From Caballeronia hypogeia (lineage in GTDB: Bacteria; Pseudomonadota; Gammaproteobacteria; Burkholderiales; Burkholderiaceae): DNA of 64,000 nucleotides. A program made the translations under genes and the position numbers. The stretch lies in NCBI RefSeq assembly GCF_001544875.2, contig NZ_FCOA02000034.1, positions 16,684-80,683 on the forward strand, read 5' to 3'. Shown here one piece after another: positions 63,514 through 64,000 of the stretch. Numbering within the stretch: position 1 is the stretch's first letter; every line of letters starts with the position of its first letter. Under the pieces are notes generated by a model. It was not told the DNA's origin and searched no databases. It was given only the letters and a program-made list of their open reading frames with translations.

Positions 63514-63872
63514 GGTGAGCGCTTTCGTGTGTGACTGCGGGGGATTTATGGGTGTGCAGCTTGTGGACCGATTATGCCACTTCCGCAAGCGAGATGGGTA
63601 CTAGGCTGCGGGAAAAAACCTATAAAAAACAGTTAGTTATGGTAGTGGCGCCAGTACCCGGATGAACAGTACCCGGCTCGACGGAAGCAAGAGACCAAAG
63701 GAGGACGGTCCATGCTCGCACCTTAGCGGCGAGGCGAGGTCGATTGCGCGTTGCAGCAGAGCGATCTCGATCACCGCAATTCATCGTCTGAATTTTCGGA
63801 ACAAGGAAATAAAAAACCCCGGCGATCGCTCGCCGGGGTTTTTCCACATCTACCTGAACCTAAGCTGTCCGC
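63514..63872. promoter_or_regulatory. leuC upstream region with CCGGGTACTG repeats
   Basis: 359 bases between gltA and leuC. Reading toward leuC, CCGGGTACTG occurs twice, 15 bases apart (63676-63667 and 63661-63652), and a further inverted half-site AGTACCC lies at 63602-63596. These could bind a leucine-responsive regulator. The gltA terminator is at 63811-63843. No gene is supported; the plus-strand frame here is chance. Confidence 0.5.
63811..63843. terminator. Bidirectional terminator after gltA
   Basis: A perfect 9-base stem CCCCGGCGA (63817-63825) / TCGCCGGGG (63830-63838) with a TCGC loop, A-run on the left (63811-63816) and T-run on the right (63839-63843), so it works in both directions. 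On the minus strand it ends gltA. Confidence 0.9.
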
Positions 63873-64000
63873 TTAACGCTTCGCCAGCGGCTTCGCTTCA
63901 CGCGGGGCCTGGCCGATGAACAGCTGACGCGGACGACCGATCTTCTGCTCGGGATCGGCAATCATCTCGTTCCACTGCGCGATCCAGCCGACCGTACGCG
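63873..64000 (-). CDS. gltA: Citrate synthase, C-terminal end only
   Basis: Only the last 42 codons are inside the window. They read WIAQWNEMIADPEQKIGRPR and then QLFIGQAPREAKPLAKR, the well-known C-terminus of hexameric type II citrate synthase (PEQKIGRPRQLYxG motif). The enzyme joins acetyl-CoA and oxaloacetate in the TCA cycle. The stop TAA is at 63873-63875. gltA beside leuC is conserved on Burkholderia second chromosomes, as I recall it. Confidence 0.93.
   Translation of the reverse strand, partial: RTVGWIAQWNEMIADPEQKIGRPRQLFIGQAPREAKPLAKR

Noticed and set aside
63697..63726. Perfect Shine-Dalgarno AAAGGAGG followed by a 4-codon frame (ATG CTC GCA CCT TAG) on the plus strand
   Set aside because: Looks like a leader peptide, but both flanking genes are on the minus strand and nothing on the plus strand lies downstream; probably chance.
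63662..63919. 85-residue plus-strand frame between leuC and gltA
   Set aside because: It runs through the bidirectional terminator and into antisense of gltA; no family resemblance.

Overview
The window has high GC and tight gene packing. It looks like a piece of the second chromosome of a Burkholderiaceae bacterium in the Burkholderia / Paraburkholderia / Caballeronia group. The clearest sign is the right-hand block (about 45.3-64 kb), all on the minus strand: gltA (partial), leuC, leuD, leuB, asd, fimV, truA, trpF, trpB, an orphan DNA methyltransferase, trpA, accD, folC, a SPOR protein, cvpA, purF and metZ. I recall this order from Burkholderia second chromosomes; species cannot be fixed from the sequence alone. 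No rRNA, tRNA, CRISPR array, insertion sequence or prophage was seen.

Layout. 1-5.4 kb (minus): a stressosome-type operon, RsbR, RsbS, RsbT, an RsbT-RsbX fusion, an odd histidine kinase and a receiver-PAS protein cut by the left edge. The genes nearly all touch or overlap, and no sigma factor is seen. 5.7-15.8 kb: housekeeping and accessory singletons (purine/xanthine permease, alpha/beta hydrolase, xthA, an MFS pump, an aldo-keto reductase divergent from a LysR regulator, a TauD dioxygenase, an outer-membrane protein, and dinB with a perfect LexA box upstream). 16-28.4 kb: a DUF3563-like small protein, a two-component pair, a DHA2 pump plus an AAA ATPase, a Tat-exported PhoD phosphatase, a PAS-PAS hybrid kinase, a CorC-like protein and a degenerate sensor kinase.

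29-44.1 kb (plus) is an exopolysaccharide locus. It has a GT2 and three GT4 glycosyltransferases, a Wzx flippase, a Wzc-type co-polymerase/tyrosine kinase, a Wzy-like polymerase, a secreted glycoside hydrolase, a dimethylformamidase-like protein, a zinc-ribbon membrane protein and a 53-residue small ORF. The genes are separated by unusually long, AT-richer non-coding stretches with inverted repeats. A priming glycosyltransferase, an outer-membrane exporter and a tyrosine phosphatase are not in the window, so the pathway must be completed elsewhere.

44.2-64 kb: an FKBP isomerase and an AraC regulator, then the conserved biosynthetic block. Clear intrinsic terminators follow purF, accD, asd, leuB and gltA and divide it into transcription units. 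A probable 51-residue gene lies between leuB and asd, too short for ordinary gene calls.
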